51,199 bases of DNA. Source: Alphaproteobacteria bacterium (GTDB taxonomy: Bacteria; Pseudomonadota; Alphaproteobacteria; RF32; CAG-239). Below are positions 22,687 to 31,976 of the stretch, piece after piece (position 1 is the stretch's first letter; each line of letters opens with the position of its first letter). The notes under the pieces were generated by a model. The model ran no database searches. It was not told the DNA's origin and was given only the letters and a program-made list of their open reading frames with translations. The DNA is taken from NCBI GenBank assembly GCA_017546315.1, contig JAFYXH010000008.1:1-51199 (forward strand), given 5' to 3'. A program made the translations under genes and the position numbers.

Positions 22687-24066
22687 TTAAAAATCGAATA
22701 ACATACCGTCTTTTTGAGGAGCATTTGAGTTTTCTGTTGAATTATTTTTTGGGGCTTTACTTGATAATTTCATCTCTCCATCAATAAAGTGTATAGTGAT
22801 GTTATTTTCATTTTGTGCTTCTTTTAAGGTAGAAATTATTTGATTATTATCCCCTTTTATCCAAGCATATCCTCTTTTTAATACCGTTTCTACAGAAACA
22901 CCATTCAATCGATGCGAAAGAGCATCTATACGCTCGTTATAACGGTCAATTAAATTTTTTATATAGATTGGTTTTACTTCTTTTAAGAGTAACGCATTTT
23001 CTTTTTGGGTTAATAGATTTTTTATTGCAATATTTAAGCGCTCTTCTCTGTAATCTAATTTTTGTATATTTTCATTTATAATTTGAATTAAATTTGGAAT
23101 GCCTCGGCTTAGACCTTCTAACCAATTTTTACGCTCGTCAAGATAACGTCTCATCGAATTTTTGAGCCTATTATCTAATGTATTAACGGCAAATAATAAT
23201 TCGTTTCTAACAGGGACTGCAAATTCTGCTGCTCCTGTTGGTGTTGGAGCACGTCTATCTGATACAAAATCAATAAGCATGGTATCTGTTTCATGCCCTA
23301 CTGCAGAAATTATTGGAATCGTAGAATTATAAACCGCTCTTATAACACATTCTTCGTTAAATGCCCATAAGTCCTCTAAACTTCCACCGCCTCGCGCAAC
23401 AATAATTACATCCGGTCTTGGAATTCCTCCGCTAGCTGGTAGAGCATTAAAACCTTGTATTGCTTCTGATATTTTTAATTCTGATCCTTCTCCTTGAACA
23501 GGGGTTGGCCAAACTAAAATATGACAAGGGAAACGATCTTTTATGCGATGTATGATATCACGAATAACAGCTCCTGTTGGACTTGTTACAACACCTATGG
23601 TCTTAGGCAAAAAAGGTATTGGGAGCTTATGTGAAGCATCAAAAAGACCTTCTTTTATAAATTTAAGCTTTCTTTCTTCTAATAGCTTTAATAAAGCACC
23701 TTCTCCTGCAAGTTCTAAACTTTCAATTACTAGTTGATATGACGATTTGCCTGCAAATGTTGTTATCTTACCTTTGGCTATTACTTCTAATCCATCTTCT
23801 ATTTTTACTTTTAATGAAGATGCTGTTGTTCGCCAACAAACAGCTGAAAGAATTGCATTATCATCTTTTAAGGATAAATACCAATGTCCGGAATCTGCTC
23901 TTTTAGCGCCAAAAATCTCACCTTTGACATAGATGTGATTAAAAGCTTTTTCAACAAAGTTTTTTATTTCTTGAGATACTTCAGATACCGTTTTAGCTTT
24001 AACTTTTTGAATAGTTTTTTGAGGCTTGTTTTCTGGTTCTTTTATATCAAAATCAAAACACATCAT
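22687..24066 (-). CDS. xseA: Exodeoxyribonuclease VII large subunit
   Basis: The 459-residue protein has the N-terminal OB-fold (VSEVSQEIKNFVEKAF, VKGEIFGAKRADSGHWYLSLKDDNA), the catalytic-domain core (GVVTSPTGAVIRDI, RFPCHILVWPTPVQGEG, IIVARGGGSLEDLWAFNEE, SAVGHETDTMLIDFVSDRRAPTP) and a coiled-coil then a C-terminal strand region (VLKRGYAWIKG). It degrades single-stranded DNA to oligonucleotides together with XseB, which is not in the window. The start overlaps the ftsY stop by four bases. It is third in the mtaB-ftsY-xseA run. Confidence 0.97.
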   Translation of the reverse strand: MMCFDFDIKEPENKPQKTIQKVKAKTVSEVSQEIKNFVEKAFNHIYVKGEIFGAKRADSGHWYLSLKDDNAILSAVCWRTTASSLKVKIEDGLEVIAKGKITTFAGKSSYQLVIESLELAGEGALLKLLEERKLKFIKEGLFDASHKLPIPFLPKTIGVVTSPTGAVIRDIIHRIKDRFPCHILVWPTPVQGEGSELKISEAIQGFNALPASGGIPRPDVIIVARGGGSLEDLWAFNEECVIRAVYNSTIPIISAVGHETDTMLIDFVSDRRAPTPTGAAEFAVPVRNELLFAVNTLDNRLKNSMRRYLDERKNWLEGLSRGIPNLIQIINENIQKLDYREERLNIAIKNLLTQKENALLLKEVKPIYIKNLIDRYNERIDALSHRLNGVSVETVLKRGYAWIKGDNNQIISTLKEAQNENNITIHFIDGEMKLSSKAPKNNSTENSNAPQKDGMLFDF

Positions 24067-24977
24067 AGGCCTAATAATCCCTTTGCAAAGTCATTTGCTT
24101 TGAAAACATCCATATCATCTATCCCCTCTCCTACTCCGATGTAATGAATAGGAATGGATGTTTCTTTAGATATTGCCACCAAAATTCCCCCTTTTGATGT
24201 GCCATCTAGCTTTGTTATGATAATACCATTTATATCAACTAGTTCTTTGAATGTTTTTACTTGGTCTAGACCATTTTGGCCTGTTGTTGCATCTATGGTA
24301 ATCAATGTTGAATGAGGAGCATCTGGAACTATTTTTTTTATTACTCGAACAACTTTTTGCAATTCTTCCATTAGGCCTTTTTTATTTTGAAGACGCCCTG
24401 CTGTGTCTATAAATACAATATCATCTTTTTGATTTATAGCCTCTCTTATTCCATCATAACAAAGACCTGCACTGTCACAATTTGGAGCTCCTTTAAATAC
24501 TCTTATATTATTTCTGTTTCCCCAAACTGATAATTGTTCTACAGCTGCAGCTCTAAATGTATCCCCTGCGATAAAAGAAATCTTGTATCCTAGTGAAGAA
24601 AACTTTTTTCCTAACTTTCCGATAGATGTTGTTTTTCCGGCCCCATTTACACCAACCATTAGGATAATAAATGGGCTCTTAGTTTTATCTATAATAAATT
24701 CTTTCTCAGAAGGCTTTAAGAGGTCTGTTATATCTTCTCGAAGCTCTTCTTTTATAGCTTCTATATTGCTATTTTTATCAAAACGTTTCTCTTGAAATTT
24801 GTTTATTATTTCCTCTGTTGCTTTAACTCCAATGTCGGCTGAATACAATAACTCTTCTAATTCGGTGATAGTATCTTGATTTAGATTTTCTTTAGAAAAT
24901 ATATCTTTTATCCCTTCTTTTAGGCCATTTGATGTTCTTTTTAGGCCTACTCCTAGCTTTTCAAAAAAACTACTCAT
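24063..24977 (-). CDS. ftsY: Signal recognition particle receptor FtsY
   Basis: The 304-residue protein is an SRP GTPase with an N domain (residues 1-95), P-loop GVNGAGKTTSIGKLG (about 108), the SRP-specific insertion FIAGDTFRAAAVEQL, DTAGRLQNKKGLMEEL (about 188), TKLDGTSKGG (about 253) and the closing VGEGIDDMDVF. It has no acidic A domain, the short form usual in alphaproteobacteria. FtsY docks ribosome-SRP complexes to SecYEG. The start overlaps the mtaB end by eight bases, and the ribosome binding site AAAGGAAG lies inside mtaB. Confidence 0.97.
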   Translation of the reverse strand: MSSFFEKLGVGLKRTSNGLKEGIKDIFSKENLNQDTITELEELLYSADIGVKATEEIINKFQEKRFDKNSNIEAIKEELREDITDLLKPSEKEFIIDKTKSPFIILMVGVNGAGKTTSIGKLGKKFSSLGYKISFIAGDTFRAAAVEQLSVWGNRNNIRVFKGAPNCDSAGLCYDGIREAINQKDDIVFIDTAGRLQNKKGLMEELQKVVRVIKKIVPDAPHSTLITIDATTGQNGLDQVKTFKELVDINGIIITKLDGTSKGGILVAISKETSIPIHYIGVGEGIDDMDVFKANDFAKGLLGL

Positions 24978-26007
24978 TTTCTTCCTTTCTTGTATTTCTT
25001 AAAATTTCAGCTCTTTTTCTTCTAATATGTACTGGAACTTGTGGCATTCTCGCGGCTGGAGTTCCTGGGCGTTCAGAATACGGAAAAACATGTAATTTGG
25101 TGATATTTGCTTCTTCAACAAGCTTTAAGGTATTGTTGAAATTTTCTTCTGTTTCTGTTGGGAAACCGCAAATAAAATCAGCGCCAAAAGTTGCATTCTT
25201 TTCTGCTTTAGAAATTTTTTTAGTCAAATTTATAACATCTTCCCTTTGATGGCGACGTCCCATTCTTTTTAAGATTAAATTATCTCCTGACTGTATTGAA
25301 AAATGAAAGTGAGGATGAATATTGGGATATTTTTTTACTAATTCGATAAATTTATCATCTATTGATGCGGGATCTAATGAGCCAAATTGAAGCGATGGAA
25401 GATTAGGAAAAGTTTCTAATATCTCTTCAACTAGATCGCTAAAACTTGGTTTATATGAACAAGCATCAATCCCAGTTAAACATATTTCTTTGAATCCTTG
25501 CTTAAGCAACAAATCTATTTGTTCTAAAATCTTTTCCTTTTTAACTGAGCGATTTTTACCTCTTGCAAATGGAATTATGCAATATGTACATCTATGATCG
25601 CAACCTTGTTGAATTTCTACAAAAGCACGTTCTCTACCTTCAAACCCTGTTATTACATATGCATCATATCCTGAGAAAGAGAAAATATCTCCAACGATAG
25701 TTTTATCTTTTGAAATGAGATATTTTTCAATATCAGTCTTTTCCATATTACCTAAAACCAAATCTACTTCTGGCATTTGGCTAAACTTTTCGGTACTAAC
25801 TTGGGCTGCACAACCTGTTACAACAATCTTTGCTAAAGGATTTTCTTTTTTTAATTTACGAATTGTTTGACAACATTGACGTTCAGCTTCTTTGGTTACG
25901 GCACATGTATTTACAACAACCAAATTGTCATAATTTTTGAGTTTTTCTTTAAAAATTTCTGCTTCATAACTATTGATGCGACAACCGAACGATACAACTT
26001 TTACCAT
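24970..26007 (-). CDS. mtaB: tRNA t6A methylthiotransferase MtaB-like, lacking the TRAM domain
   Basis: The 345-residue radical-SAM enzyme has the N-terminal methylthiotransferase cluster Cys residues (SFGCRINSYE, VNTCAVTKEAE, VTGCAAQ) and the radical-SAM CDHRCTYCIIPFARG (about residue 136). It also shows DFICGFPTETEENF and HVFPYSERPGTPAARMPQVP. MtaB converts t6A37 to ms2t6A37 in tRNAs reading ANN codons. The family is usually about 420-440 residues with a C-terminal TRAM domain. Here the frame ends right after the radical-SAM domain and runs into ftsY, with no TRAM fragment downstream, so the short form looks genuine. An AAGGA site precedes the ATG. Confidence 0.9.
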   Translation of the reverse strand: MVKVVSFGCRINSYEAEIFKEKLKNYDNLVVVNTCAVTKEAERQCCQTIRKLKKENPLAKIVVTGCAAQVSTEKFSQMPEVDLVLGNMEKTDIEKYLISKDKTIVGDIFSFSGYDAYVITGFEGRERAFVEIQQGCDHRCTYCIIPFARGKNRSVKKEKILEQIDLLLKQGFKEICLTGIDACSYKPSFSDLVEEILETFPNLPSLQFGSLDPASIDDKFIELVKKYPNIHPHFHFSIQSGDNLILKRMGRRHQREDVINLTKKISKAEKNATFGADFICGFPTETEENFNNTLKLVEEANITKLHVFPYSERPGTPAARMPQVPVHIRRKRAEILRNTRKEENE

Positions 26008-26070
26008 TTTAATTCCTTTATTTTGTTATAGCTTCGTTGTAGCTTATAAAATAATATTGTGCAAGATATT

Positions 26071-27006
26071 TTAAGGCTTTATGTTGTATGTTGTTATCAT
26101 TTCTTTATTATATTCATGCCATAGAGGTTTTAGATAACTATGTGTAAACCATTCTGTCCAAGGTTTATGCCCTGCAAAATGCAGAATCGTTGCATTATCA
26201 TAAACTTCTCTTGTGGTTCTATATACAGTTTCTTCATAAAACTCACTTAAAAATTCTGCATCCTTTTCTTCAAAAAAAGTGCTATTACAATTATACAGAT
26301 ATGACAAAGGAGCTAGTTTTTCCCCTACAACTACGTTTAAGATATCTTGGTCTCCAAATACTTCTTGATTGCTATTAAAATACCTAATTGCTCTTGATAC
26401 GATATTATCTGTGCGCATTTGTTTTAGATTAAGGAGCATTACTCCACTATTAAAATAAAAACGACGCCAATCTAGACCTATCTCTGTTATATGTTCAGGA
26501 AATTGATACATCAAACCATCTTTGGTTGCGGCTAAATATTTTCCTGAAATATCTTTATTATATAATTGGGTTAAATCTTGTTGAACAAGGGTATCTGCAT
26601 CTAAATAAAGAACTTTATCGACATCTTTTAGGTAATCACTTATAAATATTTTTTGCATTGCTGTTCGAAAAGAAGAGAATCTTCCTAGATGATTATAATC
26701 TAATGTTTTCTCCCTTGCTTCTACAATATTTATCATCACATCTTTAGAGGCCATTAAATTTAATTTTTGCCTAGAGCTATCATTAAAATCCTTTGCTACT
26801 ACATACACATTATAAATACTATCCTTGTTTTTATTCTTTATTGCGGAATAAAGTGAGGTCATCATATAGGGAAGATAATTCGCATCTGTATAATATGCTA
26901 TATTTACGCTTTTGTTAAATACATTTGGGATATATTTAGACACAGATAAATATGATACACATATTACCACCGATAGCGCTATTAGTATTTTTTTCTTATT
27001 ATTCAT
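26071..27006 (-). CDS. Glycosyltransferase family 8 protein with N-terminal anchor (second paralogue)
   Basis: The 311-residue protein has a positively charged N-terminus and one hydrophobic helix (about residues 6-22), then a GT8 fold: NIAYYTDANYLPYMMTSLYSAI, a DADT metal motif (about 133) in KVLYLDADTLVQQDL, FYFNSGVMLLNLKQMR and the closing HFAGHKPW. The family transfers galactose or glucose from UDP-sugars in lipopolysaccharide cores. It overlaps the upstream paralogue by four bases (ATGA), and the two share most motifs, indicating a tandem duplication. A Lys-rich N-terminus before the helix predicts a periplasmic catalytic domain, unusual for UDP-sugar enzymes. Confidence 0.85.
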   Translation of the reverse strand: MNNKKKILIALSVVICVSYLSVSKYIPNVFNKSVNIAYYTDANYLPYMMTSLYSAIKNKNKDSIYNVYVVAKDFNDSSRQKLNLMASKDVMINIVEAREKTLDYNHLGRFSSFRTAMQKIFISDYLKDVDKVLYLDADTLVQQDLTQLYNKDISGKYLAATKDGLMYQFPEHITEIGLDWRRFYFNSGVMLLNLKQMRTDNIVSRAIRYFNSNQEVFGDQDILNVVVGEKLAPLSYLYNCNSTFFEEKDAEFLSEFYEETVYRTTREVYDNATILHFAGHKPWTEWFTHSYLKPLWHEYNKEMITTYNIKP

Positions 27007-28013
27007 AGAGCCATCACCTCATTATAATATTTAAACCACATCTCTTTAAGATATATTGGAGAATAGTCATCCTGCCATGGCTTATCTCCAGCATAATGAA
27101 TTATCGTTGAATTTTCATAAATATAAAATGTATCTTTAGGCAAAGCTTCACCAAAGTAGTCGCTTAAGAAATTCAAATCATCTGCTTCAAAAAATGTGCT
27201 TATACAATTATATCTATAAGACATGAGTTTTAACTTATCCCCTAATACGACATTTAACACATCTTGATCTCCATAAAAATCTTCATTTGTTTTTACGTAT
27301 TCTACAAGCTTGTTAACGATATTGTCTTTTCGTTGATTAGCTAGGTTGTGAAGCATTACTCCGCTATTAAAATAAAAACCTCTTTTATCTAGACCTAATT
27401 CTTTCATCTCTTTGGGAAAACGATAATATATCCCATCTTTTGCAACGGAGGCATAAACATCATTTACATCTATATCAAACAATTCTTGCAAATCTTTAAG
27501 AACGATTGTATCTCCATCCATATAGATAACCTTATCTACATTATGTAATATTTCTGATAAATAAATTTTATGCATACCTACCTTATATTGCAAGAAACGT
27601 TGCATATTCTCAAAAGGCAAATCAGGTTCTTGCCTTGGAATTAGATTTATATTTACACTTTCTGGAGCTAAATTTTTCAAACGCATCATAAAGTCATTAT
27701 CTGCGGGAGTTGTATTTTCGGTTATTATATAAAAATTGTATATTGAATTTGGACATTTATTTTTTATTGCAGAATACATCACTATGGATGTTGGAACCGT
27801 ATAACGAGAATCGGTTATTAAGGTTATATTGACATCCTTTTTAACGTTAGAACATTTATTATTTTGAATACGGATAGCCATTGGGTGAGCATCTTCTATG
27901 GCTGTTTTGAGGGATGGCAATTCTTTATTATCCTTAGTTTGGAGCAAAAAACAAACCGCTAATATTGCAACAATCAACACTACAAAAATGCTTATAAATA
28001 TTTTTTTAGACAT
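27003..28013 (-). CDS. Glycosyltransferase family 8 protein with N-terminal anchor (first paralogue)
   Basis: The 336-residue protein has a signal-anchor (about residues 5-25, after MSKK). A short spacer with Cys residues follows, then a GT8 domain: VNITLITDSRYTVPTSIVMYSA, a DGDT motif (about 163) in KVIYMDGDTIVLKDL, FYFNSGVMLHNLANQR, GDQDVLNVVLGDKLKLMSYRYNC and IIHYAGDKPW. It is closely related along its length to the gene behind it, and the two overlap by four bases. They probably add sugars to a surface glycan. No other glycan genes lie next to them. An AAGGA ribosome binding site precedes the ATG. Confidence 0.85.
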   Translation of the reverse strand: MSKKIFISIFVVLIVAILAVCFLLQTKDNKELPSLKTAIEDAHPMAIRIQNNKCSNVKKDVNITLITDSRYTVPTSIVMYSAIKNKCPNSIYNFYIITENTTPADNDFMMRLKNLAPESVNINLIPRQEPDLPFENMQRFLQYKVGMHKIYLSEILHNVDKVIYMDGDTIVLKDLQELFDIDVNDVYASVAKDGIYYRFPKEMKELGLDKRGFYFNSGVMLHNLANQRKDNIVNKLVEYVKTNEDFYGDQDVLNVVLGDKLKLMSYRYNCISTFFEADDLNFLSDYFGEALPKDTFYIYENSTIIHYAGDKPWQDDYSPIYLKEMWFKYYNEVMAL

Positions 28014-28138
28014 AGTATTTTCCTTAATGAGTTTAGCTTATCATAAAATAAAAATATTAATTATTCGTGGATAAAACATTTTGCATTTGTAAAAAAAAGT
28101 TTTTTTTTGTATGAATTGGTGAAACTGGAGATTTTGAC

Positions 28139-28633
28139 ATGAATTTAAAAATTGCAAATATAATAGGAACTTATTTCGGCTTAGGATTATCTAAATATGC
28201 ACCAGGCACTGTTGGCTCACTTGGAAGTTTACCTCTTGCTTATTTATTAGTAAAATGGGGAGGTTTTTGGGGCTTAATTATTGCTTGCTTAATTATTTTT
28301 GCAGTTGGTGTTTGGGCTGTTAATATTATAATTAAAGAAACAGGAAATGATGACCCATCTAAAGTTGTTATTGATGAAACTGTTGGTCAATTATTGGCTT
28401 TCTCTATCGTATCTTTTTTAGCGCCAGAGTTTTTACTTGGTAAAGATGCTATTTTATACTATGTTTGCGGTTTTGCCTTTTTTAGATTTTTTGACATTGT
28501 AAAGATGGGACCTGTTAAATATTTTGATACAAAAGTAAAGAATGCTTATGGGGTTATGCTTGATGATGTTTTTGCAGGAATCTTGGCTTCAACCTTATTG
28601 CTTGGCGTTTTATTCTTTAGAGTAAATATGTAA
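28139..28633 (+). CDS. pgpA: Phosphatidylglycerophosphatase A
   Basis: The 164-residue membrane protein has the PgpA motifs KYAPGTVGSLGSLPLAYLL (about residue 20), VVIDETVGQLLAF (the DE phosphatase region), FFRFFDIVKMGPVKYFD and AYGVMLDDVFAGILA. PgpA removes the phosphate of phosphatidylglycerophosphate to make phosphatidylglycerol. About four membrane helices are present. GGAG lies eight bases before the ATG. It stands alone on the plus strand between minus-strand units. Confidence 0.95.
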   Translation: MNLKIANIIGTYFGLGLSKYAPGTVGSLGSLPLAYLLVKWGGFWGLIIACLIIFAVGVWAVNIIIKETGNDDPSKVVIDETVGQLLAFSIVSFLAPEFLLGKDAILYYVCGFAFFRFFDIVKMGPVKYFDTKVKNAYGVMLDDVFAGILASTLLLGVLFFRVNM

Positions 28634-28640
28634 ACAAGCA

Positions 28641-28904
28641 ATAACACCTTTTGATTGTTTTATTTATTATGTTTTAGTGTATTTTTTATTTGTAAAATAT
28701 TTGCTCTTCTAGATTTAGATCATCATCTAGATGCCATCTTCTTTTTTGGACATTTTTCTTTTTTAATAAAATAACCTCTTTAGGACTTAAAGAGATTTGT
28801 TTTTGATTTTTATTGATTTGTGTATTTTTTATAGTCAATTTAGGCTTAACACTTTTATTATATTTAATCATTTTAGTTCCTTTTCATAAAATAAAAGGTG
28901 TTAT
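28641..28904. repeat. Inverted repeat around the small basic protein gene
   Basis: ATAACACCTTTT at 28641-28652 is perfectly complementary to AAAAGGTGTTAT at 28893-28904. With one gap the match extends outward to AAGCA. The arms are about 240 bases apart and bracket the whole small gene. No inverted-repeat transposase is present. Confidence 0.6.
28686..28871 (-). CDS. Small basic protein of unknown function
   Basis: The 61-residue product is strongly basic in its first two thirds (many Lys and Arg, ending VQKRRWHLDDDLN), with an acidic patch DDDLNLEEQ at the C-terminus. A good AAAAGGAAC ribosome binding site stands seven bases before the ATG, and the gene lies 50 bases behind the ABC-F gene on the same strand, so it may be the last gene of that transcript. 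No family recognised; nucleic-acid binding is only a guess from the charge. Confidence 0.45.
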   Translation of the reverse strand: MIKYNKSVKPKLTIKNTQINKNQKQISLSPKEVILLKKKNVQKRRWHLDDDLNLEEQIFYK

Positions 28905-28920
28905 ATGCTTAACCTTTATT

Positions 28921-30726
28921 TTACATAGAACTTTTTAGAAAATCTATCTCCAACCACTTTGTTTCTTTTTCATCTTTTTCCATCTTTAGAGCTTCTAATT
29001 TTTGCGTTAATGCGTAAAATTCATTTTCGTCTTTAGAAAACAATTCTGTATCAGATAGCTTTACCTCTATCTCTTTTATATCTTGTTCTATTTTTTCTAT
29101 CTCTTGTGGTAAAATCTCATACAAACGTTCATCTTTATAACTTAAACGTTTTGTATTTTTTTCTGACTTTGGTTTAACTTTTTCTTCTTTTTTTGAAACA
29201 TTTTCTTGTTTTTTTATGAGAGCATTTTCTATGTATTTTTTATGAAGCTCTTCATAACTACCTATATGCTCAATAATCTCGCCATTTCCTTTCATATACA
29301 ACATTGATGTTGTTATTTTATCTAGAAAATCTCTATCATGACTAATTATTATAATTGTCCCTTTATACTCATCTAAAACTTCTTGCAATAAGTCTAGGGT
29401 ATCCATATCCAAATCATTTGTAGGTTCATCTAACACCAAAAAACTAGATTCACGAGCAAGAGATAATGCCAGCATGAGTCTATTTTTCTCTCCTCCGGAC
29501 AAACAGGAAACAGGACTTTTTGCCTGATCTGGAGTGAATAAAAAGTCTTTTAAGTATGCAACAACATGCCTATAATGACCTCTTACATAAATATGATCTC
29601 CCTCACCGCAAAGAGTACGCCAAAGAGTTTTTTCAGGATCTAGCATTTCTCTATTTTGATCAAAATAAACCATCTCTAGATTTTTAGCCAATCTAACAAA
29701 ACCACTATCAGGCTCTAGATGCTTGGTTAATAATTTTATCAACGTTGTCTTACCTGCTCCATTAGGTCCAACAATTCCTATACGATTATTTTTTACAACT
29801 CTTATAGAAAAATCTTTTATTATATCTTTATTGGAATAGGATTTAGAAATATGCTTAGCCTCCAAAACCAATTTCGAACGGATACCTGCATCTTTTATTT
29901 CCATATCTACGGAGCCAATCTTTTTTATTTGTTCTTTTCGCTCAATCCTTAATTGTTGCAATTTTCTCAAGCGCCCTTGATTTCTTCTACGTCTTGCTGT
30001 TACACCTTTATGCAACCACTCTGTTTCTTCTTCTATTTTTTTATTTAATCTTTGTTGTCTTAGCAATTCTTCATTTAGAATTCCTTCTTGCCATTCTTCA
30101 AACTTTGTAAACCCTTGATTATTTGTATAAACCACACCTCTATCTAACCACAATGTTTTATTAGATATATGATTCAAAAAAGAACGATCGTGACTTATTA
30201 CAACAACTGACTGCGTATATTTATTTATTATATCTTCTAACTTTTCTATCGTTGTTATATCAAGATGGTTTGTTGGCTCGTCTAATAATAAAATATCAGG
30301 CTCTGAGATTATTGCTCTTGCAAGAGCTGCTTTTTTTATCTCCCCACCGGATGCAACCTTTGGGGATGCTTTTCCATTTATACATAAATCCTCTATCAGA
30401 ATATCTGCTTTATATTCTAAATCTTTTACATTATCTGTTCCAAGGCCTGATAATATTGCTTCTTTTAAGGTATTATATTCACCAAAAGATGTTTCTTGCT
30501 CCATATAAGATATCTTCATACCTGGCTGAACAAAAACTTCTCCTGCATCTGGAGTTATTATTCCTGAAATGACTTTTAATAATGTTGATTTACCACATCC
30601 ATTTCTTCCAACTAGGCATATTTTATCACCCTTAAAAATATTTAAGTTTACTGATGTAAATAATGGTCTAACTCCGAAGGTTAGACTAACATCTCTTAAT
30701 GTATATATTGGTGCAACTTGAGCCAT
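28921..30726 (-). CDS. uup: ABC-F family ATPase, Uup-like
   Basis: The 601-residue protein has two ATP-binding domains without membrane segments. The first has Walker A GRNGCGKST, signature ASGGEIKKAAL and Walker B ILLLDEPTNHLD. The second has GPNGAGKTT, LSGGEKNRLML and LVLDEPTNDLD. A linker helix (RRRRNQGRLRKLQQLR) separates them, and a Lys-rich linker plus coiled-coil at the end (residues 510-601) is typical of Uup, which suppresses precise transposon excision and binds branched DNA or ribosomes. The motif before the ATG (ACAAGAA) is a poor ribosome binding site. Assignment between Uup and other ABC-F members rests on the coiled-coil tail. Confidence 0.88.
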   Translation of the reverse strand: MAQVAPIYTLRDVSLTFGVRPLFTSVNLNIFKGDKICLVGRNGCGKSTLLKVISGIITPDAGEVFVQPGMKISYMEQETSFGEYNTLKEAILSGLGTDNVKDLEYKADILIEDLCINGKASPKVASGGEIKKAALARAIISEPDILLLDEPTNHLDITTIEKLEDIINKYTQSVVVISHDRSFLNHISNKTLWLDRGVVYTNNQGFTKFEEWQEGILNEELLRQQRLNKKIEEETEWLHKGVTARRRRNQGRLRKLQQLRIERKEQIKKIGSVDMEIKDAGIRSKLVLEAKHISKSYSNKDIIKDFSIRVVKNNRIGIVGPNGAGKTTLIKLLTKHLEPDSGFVRLAKNLEMVYFDQNREMLDPEKTLWRTLCGEGDHIYVRGHYRHVVAYLKDFLFTPDQAKSPVSCLSGGEKNRLMLALSLARESSFLVLDEPTNDLDMDTLDLLQEVLDEYKGTIIIISHDRDFLDKITTSMLYMKGNGEIIEHIGSYEELHKKYIENALIKKQENVSKKEEKVKPKSEKNTKRLSYKDERLYEILPQEIEKIEQDIKEIEVKLSDTELFSKDENEFYALTQKLEALKMEKDEKETKWLEIDFLKSSM

Positions 30727-30856
30727 TTTCTTGTAGGATATTTTATGTGTTTTAATTTACTTTTTGTTTTTTATACTGTATTTTTTATGAAAGCAATGTT
30801 TTTTTTTGTAGTATTTTAGTTTTGTGATGCTATTTATAGTATCAAGGGAGTAATAT

Positions 30857-31960
30857 ATGAAATATAGATTACCATTATATTGTTTGATTGCGTTTTGCAT
30901 AGTATTGAATGCAAATGCTCAAATTGATTTAAATATTGAAGATAGTATGCCACAAACTTCACAACCTGTAAAAGAAGAGAAAGAAGAATCTTTCTTATCA
31001 TCTATAGGTAACTTAATAGAAAGTAACAACGAAAGTGAAGAAAAAAAAGAAGAACCACTTTCTATTGATGCCTTAAAAGAAAAAGCTGATAAAGGAGATG
31101 TACAATCTCAACTTGATTTGGGATATATGTTTTTATATGGAGCGAACGGAACAAACATTGATTATAAATTAGCAATGCACTACTATGGACTTGCAGCACA
31201 AAGCAAAAATCCTGTTGCTCTAAATAATATGGGTAGTTTATATTTTAATGGAATTGGTGCTGAGGTTAATTATTCTAAAGCTATCGACTACTTTGAAGAG
31301 GCTGCTCGCCTTGGTAGTAATGATGCGGCATTGAACCTTGTTATTATTTATCTTGGGGACAACAGAAAAAACAAGGCCGATGAAGATTGGCAAAAAATTT
31401 ATGATTTACTTTATCAAGCTCATAAATCAAATTACGCTGCAAAATTTCTTTTGGGATGCGCTTATTATGAAGGTTTTTTGGTTGAAAAAAACTTTACAAA
31501 AGCGTTTAAGCTAATTAAAAAAGCAGCAGATAATTCTTATGATGAAGCTCAATACATTTTAGCTGAATTATACATCAAAGGCCATGGCACAACAAAGAAT
31601 TACAATCAAGCAATCAAATATTTGAGAGCGGCAGTTGCTCAAGGGCATAAAGATGCTATTATGCGTTTAGCTGATATATTTGCTGAAGGAAAAATATATA
31701 CAAAAAATATTATGAACGCTCATTTGCTTTATAACGTTGCTTCAGTTTTTGAAGTTGAAAATGCAGCAGAAAAGAGAGATGAGTTAGAAAAGATGTTAAA
31801 AATTGAAGATTTATTAGTTGTTCAAGCTAATGCTGAAAATTATAAAGCTGAGCCATCTCAAAACACAGCGTTTATACGCCAAACCTTTGGCGAAAGCATG
31901 AAAGCTTATATTGACATGAACATCGACAAAGCTTCTCACGCAAAAATAAATTTTAACTAA
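30857..31960 (+). CDS. Exported Sel1-repeat protein
   Basis: The 367-residue protein has a signal peptide (YCLIAFCIVLNANAQ, cleavage after about residue 22), a Lys/Glu-rich linker and then Sel1-like TPR repeats. Examples are QSQLDLGYMFLYGANGTNIDYKLAMHYYG, PVALNNMGSLYFNGIGAEVNYSKAIDYFEEAA, AKFLLGCAYYEGFLVEKNFTKAFKLIKKAA and EAQYILAELYIKGHGTTKNYNQAIKYLRAAV. Such proteins scaffold protein contacts in the periplasm or outside the cell, sometimes in host interaction. It precedes the MprF-type gene by 16 bases. Confidence 0.88.
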   Translation: MKYRLPLYCLIAFCIVLNANAQIDLNIEDSMPQTSQPVKEEKEESFLSSIGNLIESNNESEEKKEEPLSIDALKEKADKGDVQSQLDLGYMFLYGANGTNIDYKLAMHYYGLAAQSKNPVALNNMGSLYFNGIGAEVNYSKAIDYFEEAARLGSNDAALNLVIIYLGDNRKNKADEDWQKIYDLLYQAHKSNYAAKFLLGCAYYEGFLVEKNFTKAFKLIKKAADNSYDEAQYILAELYIKGHGTTKNYNQAIKYLRAAVAQGHKDAIMRLADIFAEGKIYTKNIMNAHLLYNVASVFEVENAAEKRDELEKMLKIEDLLVVQANAENYKAEPSQNTAFIRQTFGESMKAYIDMNIDKASHAKINFN

Positions 31961-31976
31961 AAAGGAGTATATTAAA

